From CAYJAZ01 sp964368455 (lineage in GTDB: Bacteria; Desulfobacterota; Desulfovibrionia; Desulfovibrionales; Desulfovibrionaceae), in the NCBI GenBank assembly GCA_964368455.1, contig CAYJAZ010000008.1, positions 55,523 to 119,522 of the forward strand: a stretch of DNA of 64,000 nucleotides. Direction: 5' to 3'. Of the stretch, positions 1 through 8,536 are shown in pieces. The notes under the pieces are model-generated. The model was not told where the DNA came from and ran no database searches. It saw only the letters and a program-made list of their open reading frames with translations. A program made the translations under genes and the position numbers. The first letter of the stretch is position 1, and every line of letters begins with the position of its first letter.

Positions 1-1298
1 TCTTCTGTACTTGATTTTATACTAACTTTTTCAAGAGGTAAAAGCAATAAATGTGCTAAAGCTTTTCTTATTTGAATAATATAAGGAGAAATTTTAGGTT
101 CTTGAGCGATAAGAGTAATATCAATATGAGAAAGCTCTATATCATATTGCGATTCAGATAATATTTTCAAAACCTTATCTAAAAGTATGGCTGAAGAAAT
201 ATTTTCATAAGTCTTGTCTTTGTCGGGAAAATGTTGGCCGATATCTCCAGCACAAACAAGAGCAAGTAAGGCATCCATAAGTGCGTGTAATAAAACATCT
301 CCGTCAGAATGTGCTTTGATACAAATCTTTGTTGGAATAACTACAGTTGCTAATTTAAATGGCCTTGCCTTAATATCATCATTTGTAGTATAGGCATGTA
401 CATCATAACCTTGTGTAGTTATATATGAAAAAGCATTATTAATTGATTTTAAGTTCTTATTATCATTAATCAAAGCTAAGTCCTCAATATAGGTTATTTT
501 TTTATTGTCACTATCACCTTCGATACATAAAATAGAGCCATCAATAAGTTCTATTGCCATAGCATCATCTGTGACTGTAATATGTTTATCAATAAGGTTT
601 TTGTGTGCTTTAAGTAATGTTTTTGTGCAAAAGACTTGCGGTGTTTGCACTGCTCTTAAATTATCTCTTTGAGGAGTTGAAAGAACTGTGTACAATTTTG
701 AATTTTTTTGATTTTTTTCTTTATTTTCAAAATCATAGCCTTTTACTTCTTTGATTGTATCGCTGACAGCTAAAGATGGAATAACAGCTGAAAATTCGCT
801 CTTTGAAATATATTTAATAAGAGAAGAAATAAGAGAGTTTTTAACAAAAGGCCTTGCAGCATCGTGAATAAAAACAATATCACAATTTTTAGGAAGTGAT
901 TGTAAGCCATTATAGACAGAATCTTGCCTTTTTAGCCCGCCTTTTGTGAGAATAATTGGAAGAGAAAATTCCTTCTTAAATGCATTAATTTCTTTTTCTG
1001 CTCTTTCATAATTCTCTTCATTAAAAACTATAACTATGCCAGATATGAAAGGACATTGAGCAAAAGCATTAATACTGTGCCAATAGAGAGGTTTCTCTTC
1101 AAAAAGATAAAATTGTTTTGGCTGAGAATTTTGTGTTTTAGTTGATAATCTACGGCCTTGCCCAGCAGCAAGGATAACAGCATAACAATTATGTGAAAAG
1201 TTTAAGTCAGAAGAAGAAAAAGCAGAAAAAGTTTTTGCATTTTCTGATTTTTCTTCTTTAGAATTTTCTTTTTTTTCTCTATCAAGACTAGCTTGCAC
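1..1298 (-). CDS. ispDF: Bifunctional IspD/IspF isoprenoid enzyme (3' end outside window)
   Basis: Two MEP-pathway activities in one chain: IspD (CTP + MEP to CDP-ME) and IspF (CDP-ME-2-phosphate to MEcPP). Read directly on the minus strand. The IspD part has AAGQGRRL (about residues 44-51), PKQF, HDAARPF and TDDA. The IspF part, from about residue 295, has the metal-binding GYDVHA, then AHSDGDVLLHAL and GDIGQHFPD. The start is a GTG at 1298, with AAGGA at 1305-1309 lying inside the end of glpK and only 2 nt between the glpK stop and this start, so the two are translationally coupled. About 36 Lys/Glu/Ser-rich residues precede the IspD fold. The window edge removes roughly the last 20 residues. 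Fused ispDF is common in Deltaproteobacteria, alphaproteobacteria and Campylobacterota. Confidence 0.93.
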   Translation of the reverse strand, partial: MQASLDREKKENSKEEKSENAKTFSAFSSSDLNFSHNCYAVILAAGQGRRLSTKTQNSQPKQFYLFEEKPLYWHSINAFAQCPFISGIVIVFNEENYERAEKEINAFKKEFSLPIILTKGGLKRQDSVYNGLQSLPKNCDIVFIHDAARPFVKNSLISSLIKYISKSEFSAVIPSLAVSDTIKEVKGYDFENKEKNQKNSKLYTVLSTPQRDNLRAVQTPQVFCTKTLLKAHKNLIDKHITVTDDAMAIELIDGSILCIEGDSDNKKITYIEDLALINDNKNLKSINNAFSYITTQGYDVHAYTTNDDIKARPFKLATVVIPTKICIKAHSDGDVLLHALMDALLALVCAGDIGQHFPDKDKTYENISSAILLDKVLKILSESQYDIELSHIDITLIAQEPKISPYIIQIRKALAHLLLLPLEKVSIKSSTE

Positions 1299-1300
1299 AA

Positions 1301-2794
1301 TTAATCCTTAAGCCAGTCTTTAGCTCTTTCAATTGCTCTATGCCAATTATGCCTTAGTGTTAATCTTTGATCCTCACTCATTCTTGGCTCAAAACTTCTA
1401 TCAAGCTTCCATCTTGCTGTTATATCACTTTTATCTTCCCAAAATTCAGTAGCTAAACCAGCTAAACATGCTGCGCCTAAGGCAGTAGTTTCTGTGAGAG
1501 TTGGTCTTTCAACAGGAACACCTAACATATCTGCTTGAAATTGCATAAGCATATTATTTCTTGAGGCACCGCCATCAGCTCTTAAAGTGGTTATAGCTAA
1601 ACCTGAATCAGCTTGCATACTTTCCATAATATCAAGATTTTGTAAGGCGATTGCTTCTATTGCAGCTCTTGCAATATGAGCCTTTGTTGTTCCTCTAGAA
1701 AGGCCTACCATAATACCTCTTGCATACGGATCCCAATAAGGTGCGCCTAAACCAACAAAAGATGGAACAAAATACACACCATTATTATCAGGGACAGAAG
1801 CTGCTAAACCCTCAACTTCACTTGCAGAATGTATAATTCCTAAGCCATCGCGTAGCCATTGAATTGTAGCTCCGCCCATAAAAACAGAACCTTCTAAAGC
1901 ATAACGAATATGTCCATCTCTTTGCCAAGCAACGGTTGTAAGAAGGTTATTCATTGAATTTTTTGCATCAGCTCCTGTGTGCATGAGCATAAAGCAGCCT
2001 GTGCCATAAGTATTTTTTATCATACCAGGCTCTAAGCATGCATTACCAAATGTTGCAGCTTGTTGATCACCTGCAATACCAGCAATAGGAATAGCTCTGC
2101 CTATAAATTCAGGGTGAATTTTTGCAGCTACACCAGAAGATGGAACAATTTCTGGTAGCATTGAACGTGGAATATCAAATATTTCTAATAATTCATCATC
2201 CCAATCTAAAGTATGGATATTACATAATAATGTACGTGAAGCGTTAGATGGATCTGTAATATGTCTTTCTTTTTTTGAAAAATTCCAAATAAGCCAAGTG
2301 TCGACAGTGCCGAATAAAAGTTCGCCTCTTTCAGCCTTTGCTCTTGCTCCTTCAACATTGTCTAATATCCATTTAATCTTTGTTCCAGAAAAATATGAAT
2401 CTAGTCTTAAGCCAGTTTTTTCTTTGACTAATGTTGCTTTACCTGCTGCTGTAAGTTCATCACAAATTTCAGCAGTTCTTCTGTCTTGCCAAACAATAGC
2501 ATTATAAACAGGCATACCTGTTTCTTTATCCCAAACAATTGTTGTTTCACGCTGATTTGTGATTCCAACAGCGACAATTTCATTTGCGTTAACATTTGCA
2601 TCTTTAATACACTCTATAGCAACATGTAATTGTGTATCAAAAATTTCATTAGGATCGTGTTCAACCCAGCCAGTTTGTGGAAAAATTTGTCTAAACTCTT
2701 GTTGTGAAATCTGAACAATATTCATTTCATAGTCGAATAAAATTGCTCTTGAAGAGGTTGTTCCTTGATCTAATGATAAAATATAATCACTCAT
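1301..2794 (-). CDS. glpK: Glycerol kinase
   Basis: ATP-dependent phosphorylation of glycerol to glycerol-3-phosphate in the cytoplasm. The 497-residue product has the usual family length. It opens with the FGGY-kinase phosphate loop DQGTTSSRA (residues 9-17), has WQDRRT near residue 102 and the GDQQAATFG segment near 240, and the C-terminal ADGGASRNNMLMQ motif that closes over ATP. No glpF or glpD is adjacent; the downstream partner is ispDF, an unusual pairing. A sigma-70-like promoter and a CTTAAG inverted repeat lie in the 252-nt interval shared with divergent tyrS, which suggests transcriptional control. Assignment is firm. Confidence 0.96.
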   Translation of the reverse strand: MSDYILSLDQGTTSSRAILFDYEMNIVQISQQEFRQIFPQTGWVEHDPNEIFDTQLHVAIECIKDANVNANEIVAVGITNQRETTIVWDKETGMPVYNAIVWQDRRTAEICDELTAAGKATLVKEKTGLRLDSYFSGTKIKWILDNVEGARAKAERGELLFGTVDTWLIWNFSKKERHITDPSNASRTLLCNIHTLDWDDELLEIFDIPRSMLPEIVPSSGVAAKIHPEFIGRAIPIAGIAGDQQAATFGNACLEPGMIKNTYGTGCFMLMHTGADAKNSMNNLLTTVAWQRDGHIRYALEGSVFMGGATIQWLRDGLGIIHSASEVEGLAASVPDNNGVYFVPSFVGLGAPYWDPYARGIMVGLSRGTTKAHIARAAIEAIALQNLDIMESMQADSGLAITTLRADGGASRNNMLMQFQADMLGVPVERPTLTETTALGAACLAGLATEFWEDKSDITARWKLDRSFEPRMSEDQRLTLRHNWHRAIERAKDWLKD

Positions 2795-2827
2795 ATATGT
2801 ATTCTACCTTGTTTTTTTCTTAGAAAA

Positions 2828-2855
2828 AGTATAGATAAAATCATAGAATAATCAA
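2828..2855 (-). promoter_or_regulatory. Putative glpK-ispDF promoter
   Basis: On the minus strand TTGATT (2855-2850) and TATACT (2833-2828) are separated by 16 nt, a good sigma-70 arrangement about 35 nt upstream of the glpK start. Further upstream, 2909-2938 carries two copies of CTTAAGT/ACTTAAG in inverted orientation, a possible operator. Confidence 0.5.
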
Positions 2856-3046
2856 GCATAAAATCAGCTTAATAAAAACTTCTTTGCACTTTGAATAAGA
2901 GTAAAAAGCTTAAGTATGTATTATTTAGAAACTTAAGTGGATATTTTTTTATTTCTTTTTTCAATTTAACATAGAGATAAAAAGAGAATTTGACAAAAAA
3001 CTAAGAATATGTCAAAAAAAAACACTTACATTATAAGGATAAATTC

Positions 3047-4246
3047 ATGATTGATATTGATAAACAAATAAAGCTTATTAAACGTGGTGTAGCAGACTTC
3101 ATTAACGAAGAAGACTTAAGAAAGAAATTAGCTAAAGGTAAAGCTCTTAAAATTAAGGTTGGCTTTGATCCTACAGCTCCTGACTTACATCTTGGACACA
3201 CAGTTGTGATGCATAAAATGCGTCATTTCCAAGAATTAGGCCATGAAGTAACTTTCTTAATTGGTGATTTTACTGGCTTAATCGGAGATCCATCTGGTCG
3301 TTCTGAAACAAGACCAGCACTCACCAAAGAACAAGTTCTTGAAAATGCAGAAACCTATAAAAAGCAAGTTTTCAAAATATTAGATCCTGAAAAAACAAAT
3401 GTTGCTTTCAATTCTAAATGGCTTGGTGCTCTCACTTCATTTGATATGATTAAGCTCGCATCTCACTGTACCTTAGCCCGTATATTAGAACGTGACGATT
3501 TTGCAAAAAGATACAAAGAAGAACGTCCTATCGCAATTCATGAATTATTCTACCCTATTATGCAAGCTTACGATTCTGTAGCTTTAGAAACAGATGTAGA
3601 AATGGGCGGAAGAGATCAACTCTTCAACTTGCTTATGGGCCGTCAACTTCAAGCTAATTATAAACAAGAACCGCAATGCGTTATTACAATGCCTTTACTT
3701 GAAGGCCTTGATGGCGTTAGAAAAATGTCAAAATCATACGGCAACTATATTGGTATTGACGAAAGTGCAAGTGATCAATTTGGTAAAACCATGTCTATTT
3801 CAGATGAACTTATGTGGCGCTATTATGAATTATTATCAAGCAAAACAATTGAAGAAATTGAAGTACTTAAACAAAATGTAGAAAATGGCACCTTACATCC
3901 AAAAATTGCTAAAGAAGACTTAGCTTGTGAAATTGTTGCTCGATACCATTCTGAAGATGCTGCCCAACAAGCAAGACAATCCTTTAATGCTATTTTCACA
4001 AAAGGTTCATTCCCTGAAGATGCACTTAAGTTTAGCGTAAAAGAAGGCGATGAATCAATGCCTCTTTCATTCTTAGCTGCTTCTGGTTTGGCAAAATCCC
4101 GTTCAGATGCCAAAAGACTTATTGCTGCAAACGCATTTAGCATTAATGGTGAGAAATCTCAAGATGATAAAACTCCTTTAACACAAGGAACATATCAAAT
4201 TAAATATGGTAAAAATGGTTTCTTACTTTTAGATGTAACAGCTTAG
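3047..4246 (+). CDS. tyrS: Tyrosyl-tRNA synthetase
   Basis: Charges tRNA-Tyr with tyrosine. The 399-residue class I synthetase shows HLGHT (HIGH motif, residues 49-53) and KMSKSYGN (KMSKS motif, near 227). The last 65 residues form an S4 RNA-binding domain (SFLAASGLAKSRSDAKRLI). The length and the KMSKS/S4 arrangement fit the TyrZ-like type 2 group. ATAAGGA lies about 7 nt before ATG. Upstream, TTGACA (2990-2995) and TGTCAA (3010-3015) form an inverted repeat. No T-box leader is visible. Confidence 0.96.
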   Translation: MIDIDKQIKLIKRGVADFINEEDLRKKLAKGKALKIKVGFDPTAPDLHLGHTVVMHKMRHFQELGHEVTFLIGDFTGLIGDPSGRSETRPALTKEQVLENAETYKKQVFKILDPEKTNVAFNSKWLGALTSFDMIKLASHCTLARILERDDFAKRYKEERPIAIHELFYPIMQAYDSVALETDVEMGGRDQLFNLLMGRQLQANYKQEPQCVITMPLLEGLDGVRKMSKSYGNYIGIDESASDQFGKTMSISDELMWRYYELLSSKTIEEIEVLKQNVENGTLHPKIAKEDLACEIVARYHSEDAAQQARQSFNAIFTKGSFPEDALKFSVKEGDESMPLSFLAASGLAKSRSDAKRLIAANAFSINGEKSQDDKTPLTQGTYQIKYGKNGFLLLDVTA

Positions 4247-4289
4247 ATCATTTATAAAAATACTCAAGATTATTAAGTAATAGGATAGT

Positions 4290-5132
4290 ATGCCACATAT
4301 AACTCTTTACCATAGCGATAATTTGCCTATTTTACAATCGCTTCCCTCTTCTTTTGTTGATTTGATCTACATTGATCCTCCTTTTAACACAGGAAGAAAG
4401 CAATCGCGTACGCAAATTTCAACTATTGCAACTAATTCTGGTGACAGGCGTGGCTTTCAGGGCAAAATATACAAAACTGTAAAACACGCAACAAAGGCAT
4501 ACGAAGATTCTTTTGTTGATTTTGAGTCTTTTATAAAACCTCGCATAGCAGAAGCCTATAGAATACTTAAACCTCATGGTTCTTTGTTTTTTCATATAGA
4601 TTATAGAGAATCTCACTATTGCAAAATCTGGCTAGATGAAATCTTTGGCAGAAATTGTTTTCAAAATGAAATTGTTTGGGCCTATGATTATGGAGCTCGT
4701 TCTAAGAAGAAATGGTCTGCAAAGCATGACAATATCTTCTGGTATACAAAGCATCCTACTGTTTATACTTATAATTATGATAATATCGACAGAATTCCAT
4801 ACATGGCGCCAGGCTTAGTCGGCAAAGAAAAAGCAAAAAGAGGAAAAACTCCTACAGATGTTTGGTGGCATACAATAGTAAGCCCAACCGGCAAAGAAAA
4901 AACTGGCTACCCAACTCAAAAACCACGTGGAATCATTGATAGAATCATTAAAGTCCATTCTAACGAAGGTGATACTGTATGTGATTTCTTTGCTGGAAGT
5001 GGGACTATTGGCGAATCAGCCTATATGCTTAACCGCTCTTCTTTATTAGTAGATAAAAATAAACAAGCTATAGATGTTATGTTGAGCAGATTTGAAAAAA
5101 AAGAACTCAATAATATAACTCTTTATGAATAA
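4290..5132 (+). CDS. Orphan beta-class DNA methyltransferase
   Basis: SAM-dependent amino-methyltransferase (N6-adenine or N4-cytosine) of the DNA_methylase_N4/N6 fold. The catalytic motif IV, IDPPFN, is at residues 28-33, and the SAM-binding motif I, FFAGSGTIGESA, comes near the C-terminus (about 232-243). That order defines the beta class. At 280 residues it is a compact enzyme with a short target-recognition region between the motifs. No restriction endonuclease is next to it: it lies 43 nt after tyrS and is closed by a terminator, so it looks like a solitary regulatory methyltransferase or a relic of a restriction system. The recognition sequence cannot be read from the protein. Confidence 0.88.
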   Translation: MPHITLYHSDNLPILQSLPSSFVDLIYIDPPFNTGRKQSRTQISTIATNSGDRRGFQGKIYKTVKHATKAYEDSFVDFESFIKPRIAEAYRILKPHGSLFFHIDYRESHYCKIWLDEIFGRNCFQNEIVWAYDYGARSKKKWSAKHDNIFWYTKHPTVYTYNYDNIDRIPYMAPGLVGKEKAKRGKTPTDVWWHTIVSPTGKEKTGYPTQKPRGIIDRIIKVHSNEGDTVCDFFAGSGTIGESAYMLNRSSLLVDKNKQAIDVMLSRFEKKELNNITLYE

Positions 5133-5137
5133 TTAAT

Positions 5138-5178
5138 ACAATAAAAAAGCTCTTTTCTAAAAGGGCTTTTTTTATTGT
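5138..5178 (+). terminator. Intrinsic terminator after the methyltransferase
   Basis: A hairpin in which ACAATAAAAAAGC pairs with GCTTTTTTTATTGT around an inner CTTTT/AAGGG stem. The 3' arm supplies the T-tract. Confidence 0.8.
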
Positions 5179-5277
5179 ATTGTAATTCATTTTGATTTAT
5201 GGCATACTTTATATATACTTTTTCAACTAGTTATTCTTAGTTTAGTATTTTTTAAAAACTTAAGCAAAGAGAAAGAA

Positions 5278-5931
5278 ATGTTTGCCAATTCAATTCAGAG
5301 TTTTGATTTAATTTTTTCATTAGGTGATGCTTGTTCATGCACCGAAACATTACGTTTGGCTCATTTACAAAATATTTCATATCCTTTTGATTGGCTTTTA
5401 GACGGTGATTTTAGCCTAAGAGCTCATATCTTACTCAATGAATTTACAGACTGGTTTAACAAAGAAGATCTATTGCTTGTTGATAGCTATAAGCAAAACC
5501 ATGTCTATACAAATCAAAAAACAAATATCACTTATATACATGATTTTTATAATGATAAATCTTTTGATAGAGCATATGAAGAAGTTTATGACAAATACAA
5601 AAGACGAGAAGAAAGGCTTTTAGAATCATTATCTAAAGCAAATACTGCTCTTTTAGTCTATGTAAATTCTCCTCATAAAGCTATGATCTCAAACAATGAT
5701 ATAAAAGATATTTCACAAAAACTTAAAGCTAAATACAAAGATACTGTTATAAATATCCTTTATTTTTACCCACTTAAAGACGTCGTTCCTCAAAAAGTTA
5801 TAATAAAGTCTTTAGATGAAAATTCAACAAAGATATTATTCGACTACAATGCCTATAATGAAAAATTTAAGTGGGAAATTAACAGAGAAGCCTTATTGCC
5901 TTTTTTACAAAAATTTTCTCTCACACAATAA
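5278..5931 (+). CDS. DUF1796 family putative papain-like cysteine peptidase
   Basis: The 217-residue protein matches the DUF1796 family signature: SLGDACSCTETLR (residues 16-28) followed by ISYPFDWLL (about 35-43). The family is annotated as putative papain-like cysteine peptidases and is often found in surface-polysaccharide or glycosyltransferase settings. The candidate nucleophile is a Cys in the DACSC segment. There is no signal peptide or membrane segment, so a cytoplasmic location is inferred. It sits between a terminator and a small unknown gene 20 nt downstream, with which it probably forms an operon. Family assignment is good; enzymatic activity is unproven. Confidence 0.75.
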   Translation: MFANSIQSFDLIFSLGDACSCTETLRLAHLQNISYPFDWLLDGDFSLRAHILLNEFTDWFNKEDLLLVDSYKQNHVYTNQKTNITYIHDFYNDKSFDRAYEEVYDKYKRREERLLESLSKANTALLVYVNSPHKAMISNNDIKDISQKLKAKYKDTVINILYFYPLKDVVPQKVIIKSLDENSTKILFDYNAYNEKFKWEINREALLPFLQKFSLTQ

Positions 5932-5951
5932 TCATCATAGGTATTAAACTC

Positions 5952-6203
5952 ATGATCAAAGACTTAGGCTATTCATTCAAGCAAGTACGTTCTTTTTTAT
6001 TAGATATAGAAGAGATTAAAGAACTATCTGAAAAAACATATACTTTTAAAGAAGCATTCATTGAAATAGATGAAAACATAGATACTGAAAACTATGTTTT
6101 TAAAAATCATCCAAGAACAAAAATGAAACTTTCAGGCAATAAAGAAGATATCTTAGAATTTGAAAAAATATTCTTGTTTAATTACATGACTATGGGCGGT
6201 TAG
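5952..6203 (+). CDS. Small acidic protein of unknown function
   Basis: An 83-residue product I do not recognise. It is rich in Glu, Lys and Ile, has no signal peptide or membrane segment, and ends in a short hydrophobic/Met-rich tail (FNYMTMGG). It starts 20 nt after the DUF1796 gene with a weak AGG about 10 nt upstream of ATG. Codon use resembles the neighbours. It is likely co-transcribed with the DUF1796 gene, but any functional link is inference. Confidence 0.55.
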   Translation: MIKDLGYSFKQVRSFLLDIEEIKELSEKTYTFKEAFIEIDENIDTENYVFKNHPRTKMKLSGNKEDILEFEKIFLFNYMTMGG

Positions 6204-6225
6204 TAGATTTTTTTCTCTGTAAGAT

Positions 6226-6253
6226 TTGACATTTCTCTATTTTTGTTTATTAT
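6226..6253 (+). promoter_or_regulatory. Promoter of the riboswitch-AOR transcript
   Basis: TTGACA (6226-6231) and TATTAT (6248-6253) are separated by 16 nt. Transcription would begin close to 6260, exactly where the aptamer starts. Confidence 0.6.
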
Positions 6254-6259
6254 ATAATT

Positions 6260-6337
6260 AATCCGAGCTTAATAGTGTGGTATTAAGCCTATGGGTATCA
6301 ACCATCCATTTGATGCCTCCCACGATTGGAAAGGATT
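6260..6337 (+). ncRNA. Moco/Tuco-family riboswitch aptamer
   Basis: The leader carries the hallmark segments of the molybdenum/tungsten cofactor RNA motif in order: CCGAGC (6263-6268), GCCTCCC (6315-6321) and GGAAAGG (6328-6334). The P1 helix would be AATCC (6260-6264) with GGATT (6333-6337). Two inner hairpins are visible: GCTTAATA/TATTAAGC, a perfect 8-bp stem (6267-6288), and ATCAA/TTGAT further on. The downstream gene is an AOR, whose enzymes use tungsten pterin, so a tungsten-cofactor (Tuco) variant is inferred. The call rests on consensus recall and context; no covariance-model search was possible. Confidence 0.75.
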
Positions 6338-6367
6338 TGTTATTGCCAAGGCAAGCAAATCTTTTTT
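6334..6367 (+). terminator. Riboswitch expression-platform terminator
   Basis: GATTTG (6334-6339) pairs with CAAATC (6356-6361) around an inner TTGCC/GGCAA stem, followed by TTTTTT (6362-6367). The 5' arm overlaps the GGATT of the aptamer P1 helix, so the two structures are mutually exclusive. Confidence 0.75.
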
Positions 6368-6406
6368 CTTGCCTTCTGTATTAAATTATTTTTAATTGGA
6401 GGTAGT

Positions 6407-8200
6407 ATGATAACTTCATATCATGACAAAATCGCAAGGATTAACCTTACAACAAAAGAAGTTAAAGTAGAACAAATTGGCTTAGATAAGGCAAAAAAAT
6501 TCATAGGTGGACGTGGTTTAGGCACAAAGATCCTCTATGATGAAAATGTTGCTAAAGTAGACGCTCTCTCTGCTGAAAACAAATTACTTTTCTTTACAGG
6601 CCCATTAACAGCGACAGCTTCACCAACCTCTGGCAGATACATGGTTATCACAAAGTCACCTTTAACAGGTATGATTGCTTGTTCAAACTCTGGTGGTGTT
6701 TGGGGTGCAAAATTAAAATGTGCAGGTTGGGACGGACTTATTGTTGAAGGCAAATCAGAAAAACCAGTTTATATCAATATATTAGACGATAAAATTGAAA
6801 TCCTTGATGCAAGCGAATATGTAGGCATGCTTTCACTTGAAATAGACGATAAACTCAAAGAAATCTATCCAAGAGCTGCTGTATTAAATATAGGTCCAGC
6901 TGGTGAAAATGAGTCATTACTTGCTTGTATTATGAATGACAAAGACAGAGCTGCTGGCAGAAGTGGTGTTGGTGCTGTTATGGGTTCAAAAAACTTAAAA
7001 GCAATCACAGTCACTTCATCTAAGACTAAGATTCAATGCTTTGACGAAGCTGCACTAAAAACTGCAAATCGTGAATGCCTTGAAATTCTTAAAGCTAATC
7101 CAGTTACAGGGCAAGGTTTAGGAGCTTATGGTACTGCTGTTTTAGTTAATATAATCAATGGCGTAGGGGCATTTCCTACAAACAATTGGCAAGGTTCTTA
7201 TTCAGAGCATGCTGATGATGTTTCAGGTGAAACGCTCAAAGAAAAGCACATTGTAAAGCAAGGTTTTTGTTACAGATGCCCTATTGGCTGTGGCAGAATC
7301 ATAGATCTTAAAGGCCAAATAGTTGGCGGCCCTGAATACGAAGTTCTATGGGCATATGGTGGAAGTTGTGGAGTTGATGACATTGTTGCTGTCAATGAAG
7401 CTAATCATCTTTGTAATGAATACGGATTAGATGCTATTTCAGCTCCTTGTACTATTGCAGCAGCAATGGAACTTTATCAAATTGGCGCAATTACTGATGC
7501 AGATTGTGAAGGAGTTCCACTAAAATTTGGCGATGCAAAAGCAATTGTTGAATGGACAAAAAGAATGGGAGAAGGAAAGATTCCACTTGCAAAACTCATG
7601 GCAAATGGTAGTTACAGACTTTGCGAACATTATGGCCATCCAGAACTTTCAATGAGTGTAAAAAAGCAAGAATTACCAGCTTATGATCCTCGTGCTATTC
7701 AAGGTATTGGTATCACATATGCTACTTCAAATAGAGGTGGCTGTCACGTTCGTGGTTATGTTATTTCACCAGAAGTTCTTGGTTTACCTGAACAATTAGA
7801 CAGAACAGCAACTGACGCAAAAGCATTTTGGTGTAAGATTTTCCAAGATCTTACTGCTGTTATTGACAGTATGGGACTTTGTCTTTTCTCATCCTTTGCT
7901 CTTGGTGCGCCGCAATACGCTGCTCTTCTTAATTCAACAACTGGAACGAATTATACAGCTGAAGAACTCATCACTGTTGGCGAAAGAATTTACAATATCG
8001 AACGCATGTTCAACCAAGAAGCAGGCATGAAAGCTGAAGACGACCGTTTGCCAAAACGTTTACTTGAAACACCTATTGCAAATGGCCCATCTGAAGGTAT
8101 GCTCAGTAAATTAGACATCACTCTTCCAGAATACTATAAAGAACGTGGTTGGGTAAATGCCTTCCCTACTGAAGAAACAAAGAAACGTTTAGGCTTATAA
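6407..8200 (+). CDS. aor: Aldehyde:ferredoxin oxidoreductase (tungsten enzyme)
   Basis: Oxidises aldehydes to carboxylates with ferredoxin, or the reverse, using a tungsto-bispterin and a 4Fe-4S cluster. The chain has family length (597 residues). It has the AOR N-terminal domain (GGRGLGTKILYD; TGPLTATASPTSGRY; NSGGVWGAKLKCAGWDG), the cluster motif CYRCPIGC (C-x2-C-x3-C, near residue 290), and a late Cys in GLCLFSSF as probable fourth ligand. The start at 6407 is preferred because GGAGG (6398-6402) precedes it; an upstream in-frame start would fall inside the riboswitch terminator. Physiological substrate is unknown. It is followed by a terminator and then by sulfur-carrier genes that could serve its pterin cofactor. 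Confidence 0.9.
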   Translation: MITSYHDKIARINLTTKEVKVEQIGLDKAKKFIGGRGLGTKILYDENVAKVDALSAENKLLFFTGPLTATASPTSGRYMVITKSPLTGMIACSNSGGVWGAKLKCAGWDGLIVEGKSEKPVYINILDDKIEILDASEYVGMLSLEIDDKLKEIYPRAAVLNIGPAGENESLLACIMNDKDRAAGRSGVGAVMGSKNLKAITVTSSKTKIQCFDEAALKTANRECLEILKANPVTGQGLGAYGTAVLVNIINGVGAFPTNNWQGSYSEHADDVSGETLKEKHIVKQGFCYRCPIGCGRIIDLKGQIVGGPEYEVLWAYGGSCGVDDIVAVNEANHLCNEYGLDAISAPCTIAAAMELYQIGAITDADCEGVPLKFGDAKAIVEWTKRMGEGKIPLAKLMANGSYRLCEHYGHPELSMSVKKQELPAYDPRAIQGIGITYATSNRGGCHVRGYVISPEVLGLPEQLDRTATDAKAFWCKIFQDLTAVIDSMGLCLFSSFALGAPQYAALLNSTTGTNYTAEELITVGERIYNIERMFNQEAGMKAEDDRLPKRLLETPIANGPSEGMLSKLDITLPEYYKERGWVNAFPTEETKKRLGL

Positions 8201-8250
8201 TATAATTAATATAATTTTAACTTTCTTTTAAAAGTTAGATACTGTAATTA

Positions 8251-8288
8251 AAAAGGTAAGTAGAATTTAATTCTATTTACCTTTTTTT
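8251..8288 (+). terminator. Intrinsic terminator after aor
   Basis: AAAAGGTAAGTAGAAT pairs with ATTCTATTTACCTTTT with one mismatch and runs into T7. It separates aor from the downstream MoaD-like gene, though readthrough is possible. Confidence 0.8.
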
Positions 8289-8314
8289 AAATAAGAGTAG
8301 AGGTTTAATTTTTT

Positions 8315-8536
8315 ATGATTGAAGTTCGCCTATTTGCAACACTCAGAGAAAATAGAGAAAAAATTCTTTATCTTGAATCCTCACAACATAAAAGTGTTGA
8401 AGATATATTAATAAGCTTATCTATTCCTATTGATGAAATTGCTATTTGTTTAATCAATGGTTTTCATAATAAAGTTAACGCTTTAGTTAAAGATAATGAT
8501 ATTATTTCTCTATTCCCTCCTGTCGGAGGCGGCTAA
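8315..8536 (+). CDS. MoaD/ThiS-like sulfur carrier protein
   Basis: A 73-residue ubiquitin-fold protein ending in PPVGGG, the C-terminal Gly-Gly tail that is adenylated and thiocarboxylated in MoaD and ThiS. N-terminal MIEVRLFATLREN is typical of the MoaD side of the family. Its stop codon overlaps the start of the E1-like gene (TAATG), so the two proteins are a carrier/activator pair. Placement downstream of AOR suggests dithiolene sulfur for tungstopterin. A role in thiamine or another sulfur pathway is not excluded. Confidence 0.82.
   Translation: MIEVRLFATLRENREKILYLESSQHKSVEDILISLSIPIDEIAICLINGFHNKVNALVKDNDIISLFPPVGGG

Noticed and set aside
6326..6406. N-terminal extension of AOR from 6326
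   Set aside because: These codons overlap the riboswitch and its terminator, and the conserved AOR start matches the ATG at 6407 behind GGAGG.
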